Positions 6,596-8,847 of a DNA stretch of 8,847 nt are shown here, piece by piece (positions within the stretch are counted from its first letter, which is position 1; each line of letters opens with the position of its first letter). The stretch is from Actinomycetota bacterium. Its GTDB lineage: Bacteria; Actinomycetota; UBA4738. Where the stretch lies: NCBI GenBank assembly GCA_005885025.1, contig VAYC01000135.1, positions 1 to 8,847 on the forward strand, written 5' to 3'. The translations under genes and the position numbers were made by a program. The notes below the pieces were generated by a model. The model made no database searches and was not told where the DNA came from. It worked only from the letters and a program-made list of their open reading frames with translations.

Positions 6596-6713
6596 GTCCG
6601 CGGAAGCATGACATGAGGCACAACGCATCCCTCGAGCCTGTCGCGGCGGGCGCGCAACGTTGAGGGTTTCACGTGGAATTTTGGCGTTCTGGATTCTGCC
6701 CGAGCCTCGACCT
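6596..6713. other. Intergenic gap between the rluB and cmk genes
   Basis: This is the largest non-coding interval between the genes here; most other neighbours overlap or nearly touch. The part next to rluB is less GC-rich than its surroundings and contains a parS-like palindrome. I see no convincing -35/-10 pair, no hairpin plus U-tract terminator and no conserved small ORF. The gap would shrink by 33 bp if cmk starts at the in-frame ATG at 6628. Confidence 0.6.
6665..6680. promoter_or_regulatory. parS-like (ParB-binding) imperfect palindrome
   Basis: The plus strand reads GGTTTCACGTGGAATT. The bacterial parS consensus is TGTTTCACGTGAAACA. The 14-nt core GTTTCACGTGAAAC is matched at 12 of 14 positions, with one half-site (GTTTCAC) and the central CACGTG perfect and both mismatches in the second half. 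It sits in the only sizeable intergenic gap, downstream of scpAB, whose SMC complex is loaded at parS by ParB in known systems. ParB binding is inferred. One degraded arm may make it a weak or decayed site or a chance match. Confidence 0.4.
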
Positions 6714-7514
6714 CTACTGAAGGTCACCGTCTCCTGCTACCTCATCCGCCCTCGAGCTCGAGCGCGGGCTGGCCCTATCCAGACCCGCAGCTCGATACAG
6801 ATCTGCGGTCTCGGTCGAGGTCAAGGGGCGAACCTCCCCTGGTCGTAGGTTGCCCAGCTCCACCGCGCCCACGCGGGTACGCGCGAGACGACTGACGGGG
6901 AATCCCACCGCCTCGAGCATTCGCCGGACCTCGCGTTTGCGCCCCTCCCCCATGACCAGGCGCAGCGAAGATCTGTCCTGCCGTCGCTGCACCCCGCTCA
7001 CTCGCAGGGCTCGCGCCGGTCCATCATCCAGCTCGACGCCGGTCTCCAGGCTTCGGATGGCCTGGCGCGAGATCGACCCCTCCACCTCCAGGAGGTACTC
7101 CTTCTCCACGCCGAACCGGGGATGCTGCAGCCGGTAGGCCAGATCGCCGTCGTTGGTCAGCAGGAGCAGCCCCTCGGAGTCGCGGTCCAGCCGGCCCACC
7201 GGGAAGACGCGAGGGCCCGGGGGCAGGAGCGAACCCAGGGATCGCGCGGCGTGCGGATCCCGAAGGGTGGTGGTAACTCCGGGCGGCTTGTTGAGCTTGT
7301 ACAGACGGAGGTCCGGGTGAGCCGGGACGGGGACGCCGTCCACCGCCACGCGGTCCATGGCCGGATCGGCTCGGCTGCCCAGGATCGCCGGTCGCCCGTT
7401 GACCGTCACCCGGCCGGCTCGGATCAGGTCCTCGACCGCCCGGCGGGACCCGTAGCCCGCGCGCGCCAGGATGCGCTGGAGTCGTTCCTCAGCTCGCTGC
7501 CCGGGACCCGGCAT
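6714..7514 (-). CDS. rluB: 23S rRNA pseudouridine synthase, RluB/RsuA family
   Basis: The family isomerises specific uridines of ribosomal RNA to pseudouridine. The 266-residue product begins with an S4 RNA-binding domain (about 9-60, ERLQRILARAGYGSRRAVEDLI). The catalytic domain follows, with YKLNKPPGV (72-80), the signature GRLDRDSEGLLLLTNDG (107-123) in which D110 is the predicted catalytic aspartate, and GEGRKREVRRMLEAVG (189-204). These motifs place it in the RluB/RluE/RluF/RsuA group rather than RluA or TruB. The exact target is inferred: RluB (23S) is favoured because this gene commonly sits between scpB and cmk. The ATG chosen lies inside scpB (26-bp overlap) and has no good Shine-Dalgarno, so translation probably depends on scpB. 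The last ~20 residues are a Ser/Arg/Asp-rich tail with no motif. Confidence 0.9.
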   Translation of the reverse strand: MPGPGQRAEERLQRILARAGYGSRRAVEDLIRAGRVTVNGRPAILGSRADPAMDRVAVDGVPVPAHPDLRLYKLNKPPGVTTTLRDPHAARSLGSLLPPGPRVFPVGRLDRDSEGLLLLTNDGDLAYRLQHPRFGVEKEYLLEVEGSISRQAIRSLETGVELDDGPARALRVSGVQRRQDRSSLRLVMGEGRKREVRRMLEAVGFPVSRLARTRVGAVELGNLRPGEVRPLTSTETADLYRAAGLDRASPRSSSRADEVAGDGDLQ

Positions 7515-8037
7515 CGTCCAGGAGCGGCACGATTGGAGGGAGGTCCGAGAGCGAGCGAAGCCCGAGGCGCTCCAGGAACAGGGAGGCCGTGCCGTAGAGC
7601 ACCGGACGGCCGGGACCCTCGTCCCTGCCAACCTCCTCGACGAGCCCTCGCTCGGCCAGGGCCCGAAGGACTCCGTCCGAGTCGACGCCCCGGATGCTGG
7701 AGACCTGGTGCCGGGTCACGGGCTGCTTGTAGGCCACGATGGCCAGGGTCTCCAGAGAGGCCTTGGTCAGCCTGGCGTGGCGAGAGCCAAGGATGAACTG
7801 CTCGACGTGAGACACCGCCGCTGGGTGAGTCATCAGCCGCCAGCCTCCTGCAACCTCCACCAGGGAGATGCCCGAACCGCGTTCCTCATAGCCTGATGCC
7901 AGCTCCCGGAGGATGACCTCGACCTCCCGCCGCCCAGCCTCCAAGGCCTGGGCCAGGACGGTCACTGACAGCGGCTCGTCGGCCAGGAACAAGATCGCCT
8001 CCAGCCCCCGCCGGATCTCGGGCCCACGTTCACTCAT
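7489..8037 (-). CDS. scpB: Segregation and condensation protein B (ScpB)
   Basis: ScpB dimers bind the ScpA kleisin and regulate SMC ATPase and chromosome organisation. The 182-residue product shows the two winged-helix arrangement of the family. The first domain covers about 1-85 (RRGLEAILFLADEPLSV). The second covers about 90-160 and carries the hallmark LETLAIVAYKQPVTR (95-109), then IRGVDSDGVLRALAERGL and GRPVLYGTASLFLERLGL. The start is well supported: AAGGAG (8045-8050) lies 7 nt upstream of the ATG, which overlaps the scpA stop as ATGA. The 3' end overlaps the next gene by 26 bp. Function and assignment are secure from sequence and neighbourhood. Confidence 0.96.
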   Translation of the reverse strand: MSERGPEIRRGLEAILFLADEPLSVTVLAQALEAGRREVEVILRELASGYEERGSGISLVEVAGGWRLMTHPAAVSHVEQFILGSRHARLTKASLETLAIVAYKQPVTRHQVSSIRGVDSDGVLRALAERGLVEEVGRDEGPGRPVLYGTASLFLERLGLRSLSDLPPIVPLLDDAGSRAAS

Positions 8038-8810
8038 GTCTCGACTCCTTCGCGGGGCCGGGTCTCGACCTCGATCGAGCCCTGCCAGCGGACGTTGATG
8101 TCTCCGAATACCTTAGCTTGGCTCAGCTCAACCTTTCCTTCACGGTGAAGCTCGAGAAGGGCGAGGAAGCGCACCACGACCTCGATCCGTTCCCGGCAAC
8201 CCTCTATCAGCTCCCTGAACCTCGCCTCGGGGCGGCCGGCCAGTCGCTCCTGCACTGCCATCAGGGCCTCGGCCAGCGAGACCCGGATGGGGGTGACGTG
8301 CGAGAGGTCGATGTCCTTGGCCGGGGCGAGGACCTCAGCGGCCACGGCCCGAAGCAGCTCGGGGGTGACCTTCTCCATCACATCCGGATAGAGGTGGGCG
8401 AACTCGGAGGGCGGGCCGGCGGTTCTGGGGACCATGCGCGAAGCCACCGCCAGCTGCTCCGAGACCCACCCGGCCACCTGCCGGAAGGCTCCCAGCTCCA
8501 AGCTCCGCGCATAGATCAGGTCAGCCGGCGTCCCGCCCAGCAGATCCTCCTCGACCAGCGCGGAGGGCCGAGGCAGCAGCCGCCCCACCTTGAGCTCGAG
8601 CAGGACGGCGCAGATGGCCACGAACCAGGTCGCCTCCTCCAGGGGCCAGCCTTCGACTCGCTCCAGGCCCTCGCGGAGGAACCGATCGGTGATCCGAGCC
8701 ACCGGGATGTCGCACACGTCCATCCGCTGGTCGAGGATCATGTCGGCCAGCAGGCGGAAAGGGCCCGAGAACAGAGGCAGCTCGACGGCGAACCCCGCGG
8801 GCACGCTCAT
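8034..8810 (-). CDS. scpA: Segregation and condensation protein A (ScpA, kleisin of the SMC complex)
   Basis: ScpA is the kleisin that bridges the two SMC heads and binds ScpB in the bacterial condensin complex on the nucleoid. The 258-residue product has the usual family length. Its N-terminal region (about 10-50) carries the family pattern LPLFSGPFRLLADMI followed by DVCDIPVARITDRFL, the helical part that contacts the SMC neck in known ScpA proteins. The segment EEATWFVAICAVLLELKVGRLLP (57-80 in full) is also typical. Residues about 205-245 form the C-terminal winged helix (VVRFLALLELHREGKVELSQ). The start ATG gives the expected N-terminus but lacks a clear Shine-Dalgarno, consistent with coupling to an upstream gene. 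Its TGA overlaps the scpB ATG by 4 bp. Residues normally reading FxGPLDLLL are FSGPFRLLA, a mild divergence. Confidence 0.95.
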   Translation of the reverse strand: MSVPAGFAVELPLFSGPFRLLADMILDQRMDVCDIPVARITDRFLREGLERVEGWPLEEATWFVAICAVLLELKVGRLLPRPSALVEEDLLGGTPADLIYARSLELGAFRQVAGWVSEQLAVASRMVPRTAGPPSEFAHLYPDVMEKVTPELLRAVAAEVLAPAKDIDLSHVTPIRVSLAEALMAVQERLAGRPEARFRELIEGCRERIEVVVRFLALLELHREGKVELSQAKVFGDINVRWQGSIEVETRPREGVET

Positions 8811-8847
8811 CCGGGCACCGACGCAGAAACGACCGGGGGCCGCCGGG
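8807..8847 (-). CDS. Possible 3' end of an unidentified upstream gene (partial)
   Basis: The minus strand entering the window has an open frame reading RRPPVVSASVPG and then TGA. That TGA overlaps the scpA ATG in an ATGA arrangement, the same 4-bp coupling seen at scpA/scpB and cmk/der. This makes a real upstream gene ending here plausible. Only about a dozen codons are visible, with no recognisable motif, and an open frame this short can arise by chance in GC-rich DNA. In M. tuberculosis the gene before scpA is a ParA-like ATPase, but nothing here identifies it as such. Confidence 0.3.
   Translation of the reverse strand, partial: RRPPVVSASVPG

Noticed and set aside
6593..6628. CASCH (a CxxCH haem-binding pattern) in the possible upstream extension of cmk
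   Set aside because: It lies before the likely start, in a kinase with no secretion signal, and is best explained by chance.
5279..6727. A single 482-residue protein continuing the cmk frame through der
   Set aside because: Past about residue 180 the translation is Arg/Gly/Pro-rich shadow sequence overlapping the well-supported Der frame. The true cmk end is visible in another frame.

Overview
This is a GC-rich bacterial chromosome segment in which every supported gene lies on the minus strand, so it reads from right (8847) to left (1). It holds ordinary housekeeping genes. The order scpA-scpB-rluB-cmk-der matches the block known from Actinomycetota such as Mycobacterium tuberculosis. A pgsA-like gene a few genes before gcvH is also seen in that phylum. 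With the high GC content and GTG start usage, this suggests a probably deep-branching actinobacterium, but no phylogenetic marker was tested. I see no mobile element, CRISPR array or defence system.

Right part (8847-6714): the last codons of an unidentified upstream frame, then scpA and scpB (condensin accessory subunits) and an RluB/RsuA-type 23S rRNA pseudouridine synthase. These are joined by short overlaps and look translationally coupled. Next is a 118-bp non-coding gap (6713-6596) containing a sequence close to the ParB-binding site parS.

Middle part (6595-4458): cmk (cytidylate kinase), then der (ribosome-assembly GTPase), then a complete tRNA-Pro(GGG) with encoded CCA only 15 bp after the der stop. 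As read here, cmk is broken. Its N-terminal three quarters and its C-terminal quarter lie in different frames, and the segment that should carry the conserved RDxxDSxR motif is absent. This is either a real lesion or a sequence error in a GC-rich hairpin.

Left part (4457-1): a PgsA-like CDP-alcohol phosphatidyltransferase, a large three-part protein (sugar-nucleotide pyrophosphorylase, left-handed beta helix, phosphomannomutase-like domain), a nicotinate phosphoribosyltransferase with a C-terminal four-cysteine zinc-ribbon-like motif, and the first 32 codons of gcvH running off the window. gcvH contains a perfect 27-bp in-frame tandem duplication exactly at the window edge.

The genes serve chromosome organisation (ScpAB, possible parS), ribosome maturation and decoding (RluB-like, Der, tRNA-Pro), nucleotide and NAD metabolism (Cmk, PncB), membrane lipid and cell-envelope sugar precursors (PgsA, pyrophosphorylase fusion) and glycine catabolism (GcvH). 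The points most worth a second look are the cmk lesion, the parS-like site, the gcvH duplication and the degenerate mutase domain of the fusion protein.
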